Assembly: GCA_903916165.1 (NCBI GenBank)
Contig: CAIWVR010000005.1
Coordinates: 1-23,656, forward strand
DNA: 23,656 nucleotides
DNA from: an uncultured Hyphomicrobiales bacterium
GTDB lineage: Bacteria > Pseudomonadota > Alphaproteobacteria > Rhizobiales > Beijerinckiaceae
Reading direction: 5' to 3'
A program made the position numbers and the translations under genes. Positions 1 through 6,575 of this stretch are shown here, one piece after another (positions within the stretch are counted from its first letter, which is position 1; each line of letters opens with the position of its first letter). Under the pieces are notes generated by a model that saw only the letters and a program-made list of their open reading frames with translations, made no database searches and was not told where the DNA came from.

Positions 1-435
1 ACCGGCGAGACCAAGCTGCTGCGCGTCGACATCCTCCACGACGTCGGCAAATCGCTCAATCCGGCGCTCGACATCGGCCAGATCGAGGGCGGTTTCGTGC
101 AGGGCATGGGCTGGCTGACCACCGAGGAACTGGTGCATGATGCCAAGGGGCGCCTGCTCACCCATGCGCCCTCGACATACAAGATCCCGGTTGCCTCCGA
201 CGTGCCGCGCGATTGGCGCGTCGCCCTGTTCGACAATGTGAACCGCGAGGACACCATCCATCGCTCGAAAGCGGTGGGCGAGCCGCCGCTCATGCTCGCC
301 ATCAGCGTCTTCAGCGCCATCGTCGACGCGCTGCACGGGATCTGCCCGGGTGTTCACGTGGCGCTCGATGCGCCCGCGACTCCCGAGCGCGTGCTGCTCG
401 CTGCCGAGGCTCTGAAGGCTGCGCGCAGAAGTTGA
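1..435 (+). CDS. xdhB: Xanthine dehydrogenase, molybdopterin-binding (large) subunit, C-terminal fragment
   Basis: The frame is open from the first base, so the gene begins upstream of the window; 144 C-terminal residues are visible. Xanthine dehydrogenase oxidises hypoxanthine and xanthine to urate in the cytoplasm, and this subunit binds the molybdenum cofactor. Visible family hallmarks are the stretch around DILHDVGKSLNPALDIGQ, then EGGFVQGMGW, and near the end HRSKAVGEPPLMLAISVFSA. The last one holds the conserved GEPP..L motif whose Glu is the catalytic base in this enzyme family. The gene is followed by xdhC and guanine deaminase, which fits purine catabolism. The symbol follows the usual bacterial XdhA/XdhB naming; another molybdenum hydroxylase is possible in principle, but the xdhC and guaD neighbours argue against it. 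Confidence 0.9.
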   Translation, partial: TGETKLLRVDILHDVGKSLNPALDIGQIEGGFVQGMGWLTTEELVHDAKGRLLTHAPSTYKIPVASDVPRDWRVALFDNVNREDTIHRSKAVGEPPLMLAISVFSAIVDALHGICPGVHVALDAPATPERVLLAAEALKAARRS

Positions 436-463
436 AGTAACACATGAGCTCAATCTTCATGCA

Positions 464-494
464 AAACCTCAGGTTTATGTATCAAATATATGAT
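464..494. promoter_or_regulatory. AT-rich xdhB-xdhC spacer with short dyads, possible promoter
   Basis: The 88-base gap between xdhB and xdhC is strikingly AT-rich against its GC-rich surroundings. It holds AAACC-TCA-GGTTT (464-476), a small hairpin, followed by a 14-base dyad ATCA-N6-TGAT (481-494) and then a T6 run near 505-510. A separate promoter or operator for xdhC, or a weak terminator for xdhB, would both fit. No clear sigma-70 pair can be assigned. XdhC has a GAGG ribosome-binding site at 515-518, five bases before its ATG. Confidence 0.3.
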
Positions 495-523
495 TTTAAA
501 GGTGTTTTTTCGTCGAGGCCTAA

Positions 524-1345
524 ATGCTTCTGACTCGTCTTGCCAGTCTTCTTGCCACGGGTGAATCTGCTGTTCACGTCATGGTTGAGCGCGCCCAGGG
601 CTCGACACCGCGCGAGGCGGGTGCGGCCATGCTCGTGCTGGCGAGCGGCGATTTCCATGGCACGGTGGGCGGCGGCGCGCTCGAATGGGAGGCATTGCAT
701 CTCGCCCGCACCCTGTTCCAGCCCGGCCATGCCCAGGTGCTCACGCGCGATTTCCCGCTCGGCCCCGAGCTGGCCCAGTGTTGCGGCGGGCGCATGACCT
801 TGTGTTTCGAACTGTTCACCCCTGCCGATGCGGCACGTGTCGCCGAACGCGCCGCGCGGGAGGATGCGGGCGACCGGACACGGCTGGCCCTGTTCGGAGC
901 CGGACATGTCGGGCGGGCGCTGGTGCTCGCCTTGGCACCCTTGCCGTTCAAGGTCCGCTGGATCGACGGACGCGCTGGGGCTTTTCCCGCCCTGGCCCCG
1001 GCCAATGTCGACATGCATGCGCCGTCCGATCCGGCCGCCGAGATCGCCGCGCTCGAGGACGACACCTTTGTGCTGGTCATGACCCATTCCCACCCGCTCG
1101 ACCTCGCCATCGTCTCGCAGGCGCTGGCGCGCAACCTTGCCTTCGTCGGCCTGATCGGCTCGGCCACCAAGCGCGCCCGGTTTGAGGGCCGGATGCGCGC
1201 CGCCGGCCTGTCGGACGCCGCGCGCCAGCGGCTCGTCTGCCCGGTCGGCATCGAGGGGATCGACGGAAAGGAACCCGCCATTATCGCCGCCTCGATGGCG
1301 GCAGCGCTGCTGCGCGCCCGCGACCGCCTGAGGACCACGCCATGA
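524..1345 (+). CDS. xdhC: Xanthine dehydrogenase accessory protein XdhC
   Basis: This 273-residue cytoplasmic protein binds molybdenum cofactor and inserts it, in its sulfurated form, into xanthine dehydrogenase. The N-terminal XdhC/CoxI domain shows AQGSTPREAGAAM (about residues 24-36), GTVGGGALEWEAL (46-58) and the CCGG motif (86-89). The C-terminal Rossmann-like domain begins with LFGAGHVGRALV (about 123-134) and continues past VLVMTHSHPLD. Length is normal for the family. The ATG at 524 follows GAGG by five bases. The stop overlaps the start of guanine deaminase as ATGA, so the two are translationally coupled. Its position just after xdhB is the classic arrangement. Confidence 0.93.
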   Translation: MLLTRLASLLATGESAVHVMVERAQGSTPREAGAAMLVLASGDFHGTVGGGALEWEALHLARTLFQPGHAQVLTRDFPLGPELAQCCGGRMTLCFELFTPADAARVAERAAREDAGDRTRLALFGAGHVGRALVLALAPLPFKVRWIDGRAGAFPALAPANVDMHAPSDPAAEIAALEDDTFVLVMTHSHPLDLAIVSQALARNLAFVGLIGSATKRARFEGRMRAAGLSDAARQRLVCPVGIEGIDGKEPAIIAASMAAALLRARDRLRTTP

Positions 1346-1830
1346 CGCATGACCCCGCCGCCCTCGACCGCCACTTCCTGCGCCGCGCCGTCGCTTTGTC
1401 GAAGGAGCGGATGGAAGCCAATCTCGGCGGGCCCTTTGGTGCCGTCATCGTCAGGGACGGGCAGATCATCGCCGAGGGGTGGAACGAGGTGACCTCCGCG
1501 CTCGATCCGACCGCCCATGCCGAAGTCACGGCCATCCGCCGCGCATGCCAGGCGGTCGGCCAATTTTCGCTTGAGGGCGCAACACTCTATTCCAGCTGCG
1601 AGCCGTGCCCGATGTGCCTGGCCGCCACCTATTGGGCGCGGATCGGTCGGCTCGTCTATGCCAATACGCGCGACGAGGCCGCATCCATCGGCTTCGACGA
1701 CGCCTTCCTCTATGGAGAAATGCCCAAGGACCCGCTCAAGCGGGCGCTGCCCACCGCCCATGTCGCGCTGGAGGAAGCCCGCGCGGTCTTTGAACTGTGG
1801 CGCAACAAGGCCGACAAGATCGCCTATTGA
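1342..1830 (+). CDS. guaD: Guanine deaminase (CDA-fold, GuaD type)
   Basis: This 162-residue cytoplasmic protein is a zinc hydrolase of the cytidine-deaminase fold that probably converts guanine to xanthine, the substrate of the neighbouring dehydrogenase. Zinc-site motifs are complete: HAE (residues 59-61; His ligand and catalytic Glu) and PCPMC (88-92; two Cys ligands). The GGPFGAVIV segment near residue 29 and the GFDDAFLYGEM segment near 117 resemble Bacillus GuaD, which has a similar length. tRNA adenosine deaminase TadA shares the fold, but the xdhC coupling and the FDD-containing C-terminus favour GuaD. It starts inside the xdhC stop codon (ATGA). Confidence 0.88.
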   Translation: MTHDPAALDRHFLRRAVALSKERMEANLGGPFGAVIVRDGQIIAEGWNEVTSALDPTAHAEVTAIRRACQAVGQFSLEGATLYSSCEPCPMCLAATYWARIGRLVYANTRDEAASIGFDDAFLYGEMPKDPLKRALPTAHVALEEARAVFELWRNKADKIAY

Positions 1831-1839
1831 TCATTTCCC

Positions 1840-1858
1840 ATCCATGCTGGTCATGGAT
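1840..1858. other. Hairpin just after guaD
   Basis: ATCCATG-CTGGT-CATGGAT forms a perfect 7-bp stem with a 5-base loop starting nine bases after the guaD stop. No T-run follows, so it is at most a weak or factor-dependent terminator or an RNA-stabilising end. The rest of the 244-base gap up to the GMC gene shows no supported gene: the frame of the GMC gene stays open through it, but the translated stretch has no recognisable domain. Confidence 0.35.
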
Positions 1859-2074
1859 ATGTGCTGGCCCGTCGATCAGGCTTGCGAAAACGCCTATCCC
1901 TCTGGGGCGGTGTGTCCAGCGCGCGGCACCGGTGCGGCCCTCGCGCTTCCCGATGTCAATCCTCAGGCCATCATGCATCGCAGCGCCCGGTATTTTTTGT
2001 CCCATGGCTGGATCTTCCCGCCTGCGAAATGCAATCCTGTCGCGCGTGCTGATCATCAAGAAAAGGAACGGCGC

Positions 2075-3688
2075 ATGGCCGGGGGGAGCTACGACTATAT
2101 CATCGTGGGGGCGGGCTCGGCTGGATGCGTGCTGGGCGATCGCCTGAGCGCGGATGGTGCCGCGCGCGTGCTGGTGCTGGAGGCGGGCGGCCGCGACTGG
2201 GATCCGCTGATCCACATTCCGCTTGGTCTGGGCAAGATGCACCATCATCGCCTGCATGACTGGGGCTACCAGACGGAGCCGGATCCGGCGCTGAACGGGC
2301 GCTCCATCGAGGCAATGCGCGGCAAGGTGCTGGGTGGCTCGCATTCCATCAACGTCATGGCCTATACGCGGGGCGACCCTGGTGATTACCAGCGCTGGGC
2401 GCGCGACGGGGCCACGGGCTGGTCCTATGCCGAGGCCTTGCCCTATTTCAAGCGCAGCGAGACCTGGGAAGGCGGCGAGAACAGGTGGCGCGGCGGTTCT
2501 GGCCCCGTGCATGTCCAATTTGCGCGCTCGCCGGACCCGCTTTTCCCGGCCTGGATGGAAGCCGGCAAGGCGGCAGGCTACACGCTCACGAACGATTTCA
2601 ATGGCGGCAGTGGCGAGGGCTTTGGCCGCGTGCAATTCACCATCAAGAACGGGCGGCGTCATTCGGCGGCGCGCGCCTATCTCCACCCCGCCATGAGGCG
2701 GCCGAACCTGCGGGTCGAGACCGGGGCCCATGCCACGCGCATCATCTTTGAGGGCACGCGCGCGACCGGCCTCGACTATGTGCGCGGCGGCAAGACCTGT
2801 CGTGCGACAGCCTCGCGGGAGGTGATCCTCAGTTCGGGCACGTTCAACACGCCGCAATTGCTGATGCTGTCGGGCATCGGCCCCGCCGCGCAGCTTGCCA
2901 CACATGGCATCGAGCCGCGCATCGACCTTCCTGTGGGCACCAATCTGCAGGATCATCTGGCCGTGCTGCTGAGCTGGAGCCGCCGCGAGCCTGGCTATTT
3001 CAGCGGGATGATGCGTGCCGACCGCATCTCGCTGGCCATGTTGCAGGCCTATGTCTTCGGGACGGGACCGGGCACGGTGCTGCCGACGACGCTTTTCGCC
3101 TTCATCAGGACGCAGCCGCACCTGGAGGTGCCCGACATCGAATTCATGTTCCGCGCGACGCCGCAGAAGCCGCATATCTGGATCCCCGGTCTTCGTCCGC
3201 CGCCGCCCGATGCCATTGCGATCCGTCCCACCTTGCTGCATCCGGGGAGCCGCGGCGCGGTCACGCTCGCCTCTGCCGATCCTTTCGCGGCGCCGCGCAT
3301 CGCCTATAACTTCCTGACCGCGCCGGAAGATCTGCCCAGATTGCTAGAAGGCACGCGCCGCGCGCTGGATGTGGCGCGTCAGGCGCCGCTCGATCCCTAT
3401 CGCGGCGCACCGCTCGGCCCCCTGAAATCCGAGACGGATGCGGATCTTGAAGCCTGGATCCGCAAGACGGCGATCACCGCGCATCACCCCTGCGGCACCT
3501 GCGCCATTGGCTCGGTGGTCGATCCGGACTTGCGCGTGCTGGGCACGCAGGGGCTGCGTGTGGTCGATGCCTCGGTCATGCCGACCATCGTCTCCGCGCA
3601 TATCAATGCCGCCGTCCTGATGATCGCCGAGAAAGCCTCGGATCTCATCAGGGGCATCCCGCCCCTGCCGCCTGCACGGCTCGATTGA
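2075..3688 (+). CDS. GMC family FAD-dependent oxidoreductase (choline dehydrogenase-like)
   Basis: This 537-residue flavoprotein belongs to the glucose-methanol-choline family, which oxidises alcohols to aldehydes or ketones. The FAD-binding Rossmann motif is YDYIIVGAGSAGCVLGDRL (GxGxxG at residues 12-17), followed by LVLEAGG. The second family signature is near GKVLGGSHSINVM. At the C-terminus, HHPCGT gives the catalytic His (471), and HINAAV gives Asn 511 as its partner, followed by MIAEKASDLI. The usual GN before NA is replaced by AH. The ATG at 2075 was chosen because the FAD motif begins six residues in and an AAAAGGAA ribosome-binding site lies seven bases upstream; the reading frame is open much further upstream but without homology. 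The substrate cannot be told. The LysR gene begins just downstream, so the two may be linked. Confidence 0.9.
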   Translation: MAGGSYDYIIVGAGSAGCVLGDRLSADGAARVLVLEAGGRDWDPLIHIPLGLGKMHHHRLHDWGYQTEPDPALNGRSIEAMRGKVLGGSHSINVMAYTRGDPGDYQRWARDGATGWSYAEALPYFKRSETWEGGENRWRGGSGPVHVQFARSPDPLFPAWMEAGKAAGYTLTNDFNGGSGEGFGRVQFTIKNGRRHSAARAYLHPAMRRPNLRVETGAHATRIIFEGTRATGLDYVRGGKTCRATASREVILSSGTFNTPQLLMLSGIGPAAQLATHGIEPRIDLPVGTNLQDHLAVLLSWSRREPGYFSGMMRADRISLAMLQAYVFGTGPGTVLPTTLFAFIRTQPHLEVPDIEFMFRATPQKPHIWIPGLRPPPPDAIAIRPTLLHPGSRGAVTLASADPFAAPRIAYNFLTAPEDLPRLLEGTRRALDVARQAPLDPYRGAPLGPLKSETDADLEAWIRKTAITAHHPCGTCAIGSVVDPDLRVLGTQGLRVVDASVMPTIVSAHINAAVLMIAEKASDLIRGIPPLPPARLD

Positions 3689-3710
3689 CGGCGCGCCCTC
3701 ACGGCACCAA

Positions 3711-3717
3711 AGGGAGG
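3711..3717 (+). promoter_or_regulatory. Strong ribosome-binding site pointing to a TTG start for the LysR gene
   Basis: AGGGAGG lies six bases before an in-frame TTG at 3724. The later in-frame ATG at 3781, where the conserved LysR domain begins, has no Shine-Dalgarno-like sequence in front of it. This is why the longer form is annotated here. Confidence 0.55.
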
Positions 3718-3723
3718 CCCACC

Positions 3724-4731
3724 TTGCCGACACAGCTCGACGTGCAGGACGCCGTAGACCGGCAGCCGCCGAGATGCCGGATGAATGTGCACGATCTCCT
3801 GACGTTCGTGACCATCGCGCAGCTTGAAAGCATGTCGCGCGCGGCCGTGCAGCTGAATATCGCCCAATCCGCGCTCAGCCGCCGTATGCAGCGGCTCGAG
3901 CAGGACATCGGCCAGAAGCTGCTGGAACGCCACACGCGCGGCGTCCGCCTGACGGAGGCGGGGAAGATCCTGCTGGCGCGTGGCGTGCAGATCCAGGACG
4001 CGTTGATCCAGATCGAGACGCAGATGCGTTCACTGGCGAAGCCGCGCCGGGGTGAATTGCATCTGGCCATGCCGCATGGCGCGCTGCGCCTGTTTGGCTC
4101 GGTTCTGGTCGAGCGCTTCACGACACTGAGCCCGAATGTGCGTCTGCATCTCTTCGAACGCGAGAGCATTTACAATCGCGAAAGCGCGCTCGGCGGCGAG
4201 GTCGATCTGGCACTGGCCTATGATCCCGAGCCGAGCTCCGAGCTGCGCATGACGCCGCTCCTGACCGAGCGTCTGCTGGTCGTCGGCCCCGCCCGGAAGA
4301 ATGGTGTGCCGGTGCTTTATCCGCCCTCTTACAGCATTCGCGACCTCGCCCGGCTGCCGCTCATCATGCCCGGGCCGCGCCACGGCTACAGACGCATTGT
4401 CGAACGCATCACGCGCTCCGCCCGCGTCGTGCCCAATATCACGCTGGAAGTGCATGGTCTGTCAGCCATCACGCCGCTGGTGCAGAAGGGCGTCGGCTAT
4501 GCCGTCTCGACCTTTGCACATATGCAGACGGCGATCGAGGAGGGCACGCTGATCGCCGTGCCTATCGAATCCCCGCGCTGCGAAGTGGTGCTCGCCATGC
4601 TGGAAAGGCAGGACCGCGCGCCCTCCGAAGCCCGTGCCTTGCTGCGCCGCACCATCGAGGAGGTCGCCGCACATCTCGTTGCGCCCAAGCATTGCCGGGT
4701 CCTCGTCGGTGGATCCGTTATGCCGAAATGA
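3724..4731 (+). CDS. LysR-family transcriptional regulator
   Basis: This is a DNA-binding regulator of 335 residues if translation starts at TTG 3724, or 316 residues from ATG 3781. From the second start the protein reads MNVHDLLTFVTIAQLESMS, with a winged helix-turn-helix containing AAVQLNIAQSALSRRMQRLE and then ERHTRGVRLTEAG, typical of LysR. The rest is the periplasmic-binding-like effector domain. The HTH resembles the Nac/CynR-type branch. It sits on the same strand, after the GMC gene and 116 bases before hyuB, so the GMC gene, the hyuBA-ABC operon, or both are likely targets. LysR regulators usually respond to a substrate or intermediate of the pathway they control; the effector here is unknown. 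Confidence 0.9.
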   Translation: MPTQLDVQDAVDRQPPRCRMNVHDLLTFVTIAQLESMSRAAVQLNIAQSALSRRMQRLEQDIGQKLLERHTRGVRLTEAGKILLARGVQIQDALIQIETQMRSLAKPRRGELHLAMPHGALRLFGSVLVERFTTLSPNVRLHLFERESIYNRESALGGEVDLALAYDPEPSSELRMTPLLTERLLVVGPARKNGVPVLYPPSYSIRDLARLPLIMPGPRHGYRRIVERITRSARVVPNITLEVHGLSAITPLVQKGVGYAVSTFAHMQTAIEEGTLIAVPIESPRCEVVLAMLERQDRAPSEARALLRRTIEEVAAHLVAPKHCRVLVGGSVMPK

Positions 4732-4782
4732 GAAGGCTGCGATCTCGCCTTTATCATTGCGTTGCTGGTCCCACGGGATGAT

Positions 4783-4800
4783 CCTCTCCCGCCAGAGAGG
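4783..4800. other. Small hairpin in the hyuB leader
   Basis: CCTCTC-N6-GAGAGG forms a 6-bp stem in the 116-base gap between the LysR gene and hyuB. It has no T-run. It may be a chance structure or part of the leader; the promoter of the hyuBA-ABC operon most likely lies in this gap, but I cannot assign -35 and -10 boxes or a LysR box with confidence. Confidence 0.2.
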
Positions 4801-4847
4801 CAGGCTGCGGCTGAACCTCCGGGAGTTTCAGAAGGGGAGGGCCGCTC

Positions 4848-6575
4848 GTGAATGCGATAGACCTCGAGGTCATCTATCAATCCACGCTTCAGATCGCGCG
4901 CGAACTGACCCTCAACATGCTGCGCACCGGCTATTCCACGATCATCAAGGAAAGCCAGGATTTTACCTTCGCCATTTTTGACCGTCGCGGCCGTATGGTG
5001 GCCCAAGGTGTGCCACAGCCGCTGCATATTGGCCCGCTGAGCGCGCAGGTGAATGAGATTCGCCGCGTATTTGCGGGCAAGATCGAGCCCGGCGATGCTT
5101 TCATCGTCAATCATCCCTACCGCGCCTGCCAGAACCACGCGACGGATGTGACTGTGATCTCGCCCGTCTATTACGACGGCAAGCTGATCGCCTTTATCGG
5201 CAATATTGCGCATAAGCCCGATCTCGGCGGCAAGGTGCCCGGCACCAACAGCGGCGATGCGACCGATCTGTTTCAGGAGGGATTGCTGATCCCGCCGCTG
5301 AAGATCCAGCGCAAGGGACTCATCAACGAAGATTTGCAGGAAATGATCTGCGCCAACACGCGCACGCCCGATGTGACGTGGGGGGACATCAAGGCGCAGG
5401 TCAACACCAACACTTATGGCCTCGACAAATGCGCCGAATTGTTTCGCAAGCATGGCGCAGAGAAAGTGCTGCAATGCTGGGACAAGTGGATGGACATCTG
5501 CGAGACCGAGCTTCGCCGCGAGATCCTGAAAGTGCCCGACGGGGTCTATGGTCCCGAGACGGACTGGATCGATGATGACGGCGTGGAACTCGGCAAGCCG
5601 CACCGCATCAGCGCGACCTTGGTTGTGGAAGGCGACACGCTGCACTTCATGCTCGACAGCGACCAGCAGGCGCGCGGGCCCATCAATTTGCGGTCCTGCG
5701 TGTCGCGCAATTTCATCCAGTGCTGCGTGAAGATGATTTTCATCCCGAAGCTGCCGGTGAACGAGGGTCTCTCGCGCCCGATCAAGGTCAGCTATCCCCC
5801 GGAGGGCTCGCTGCTCAACCCGCGCTATCCCGCGCCGTGCAATATGTATGTGCGCCCGAGCCAGATGACGACGTCGGTTGTTGTGCGCACGCTGGCGCGT
5901 GCTGTTCCTGGCCGCGTGCCGGCCCCCGCGAGCGGTGCCGGCGGGTCGCTGTCGAGCGCGGGCATCAATCCGCGCACGGGGCGCTGGTATTCGCAATATG
6001 AAATCTTCAATGGCGGCTGTGGTGCGCGTCCTGATCAGGACGGCCCGAGCGCGATGGACGATCTCGTGGTCAATGTGATGAACGGCCCGGTTGAAGCGCT
6101 GGAAACCGAATTCCCGATCCGTGTCGAAAATTACGAACTCGTGCCGGATTCCGCCGGCGCGGGTACCTTTCGCGGCGGTCTGGGCACGAAGCGCACATGG
6201 CGCATTCTGGCCGAGGAATCGACGGTCAACCTGCGCACCGACCGCTTCCAGCATTCCTCGCTCGGCCTGTTCGGCGCCTCCCCGGCGCTGCCCTCCAAAG
6301 CTGTCCTCAATCCCGGCATGGACAGCGAGCGTCCGCTGACCTCGAAGATCGCGGGATTGCGGCTCAAGAAAGATGATGTCGTGGCCTGGCAACTGGCGGG
6401 CGGGGGCGGCTATGGCGACCCGTTGCAGCGAGATCCCGCACGCGTGCAGCGTGATGTGCGTATGGGCTACGTCACGATGGAAGGTGCGCGCCGCGACTAT
6501 GGCGTCGTGCTGCACACGGACATGAGCCTCGACGAGGACGCAACCCGGTTGCTGCGCAGCGGGAGGGCCGCCTGA
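4848..6575 (+). CDS. hyuB: Hydantoinase B/oxoprolinase family protein (subunit B)
   Basis: This 575-residue cytoplasmic subunit belongs to the HyuB family, shared by ATP-dependent N-methylhydantoinase, 5-oxoprolinase and acetone/acetophenone carboxylases. It pairs with the HyuA-type subunit encoded next. Visible motifs are TLNMLRTGYSTIIKES near residue 21, DRRGRMVAQGVPQPLHIG, NHPYRACQNHATDVTV and NIAHKPDLGG. His97, Asp100 and His122 have the spacing of the Mn ligands described in the acetone carboxylase alpha subunit. The GGYGDP motif near the C-terminus is typical. The GTG at 4848 follows GGGGAGG by seven bases. Its stop TGA overlaps the ATG of hyuA (TGATG). The substrate is unknown: a cyclic amide, a hydantoin or a ketone would all fit the family. 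Gene order is B then A, with the ABC importer genes following. Confidence 0.9.
   Translation: MNAIDLEVIYQSTLQIARELTLNMLRTGYSTIIKESQDFTFAIFDRRGRMVAQGVPQPLHIGPLSAQVNEIRRVFAGKIEPGDAFIVNHPYRACQNHATDVTVISPVYYDGKLIAFIGNIAHKPDLGGKVPGTNSGDATDLFQEGLLIPPLKIQRKGLINEDLQEMICANTRTPDVTWGDIKAQVNTNTYGLDKCAELFRKHGAEKVLQCWDKWMDICETELRREILKVPDGVYGPETDWIDDDGVELGKPHRISATLVVEGDTLHFMLDSDQQARGPINLRSCVSRNFIQCCVKMIFIPKLPVNEGLSRPIKVSYPPEGSLLNPRYPAPCNMYVRPSQMTTSVVVRTLARAVPGRVPAPASGAGGSLSSAGINPRTGRWYSQYEIFNGGCGARPDQDGPSAMDDLVVNVMNGPVEALETEFPIRVENYELVPDSAGAGTFRGGLGTKRTWRILAEESTVNLRTDRFQHSSLGLFGASPALPSKAVLNPGMDSERPLTSKIAGLRLKKDDVVAWQLAGGGGYGDPLQRDPARVQRDVRMGYVTMEGARRDYGVVLHTDMSLDEDATRLLRSGRAA

Noticed and set aside
1517..2074. 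Upstream extension of the GMC oxidoreductase frame through guaD and the gap
   Set aside because: The FAD motif begins at residue 6 after ATG 2075, which has a good ribosome-binding site; the upstream part overlaps guaD and has no homology.
574..3241. Minus-strand open frames of 395 and 501 codons opposite xdhC, guaD and the GMC gene
   Set aside because: They have no recognisable domain and lie wholly opposite or across clear plus-strand genes.
4732..4847. A LysR binding site (T-N11-A) upstream of hyuB
   Set aside because: Several loose matches can be drawn by eye, but none is convincing enough to separate from chance.
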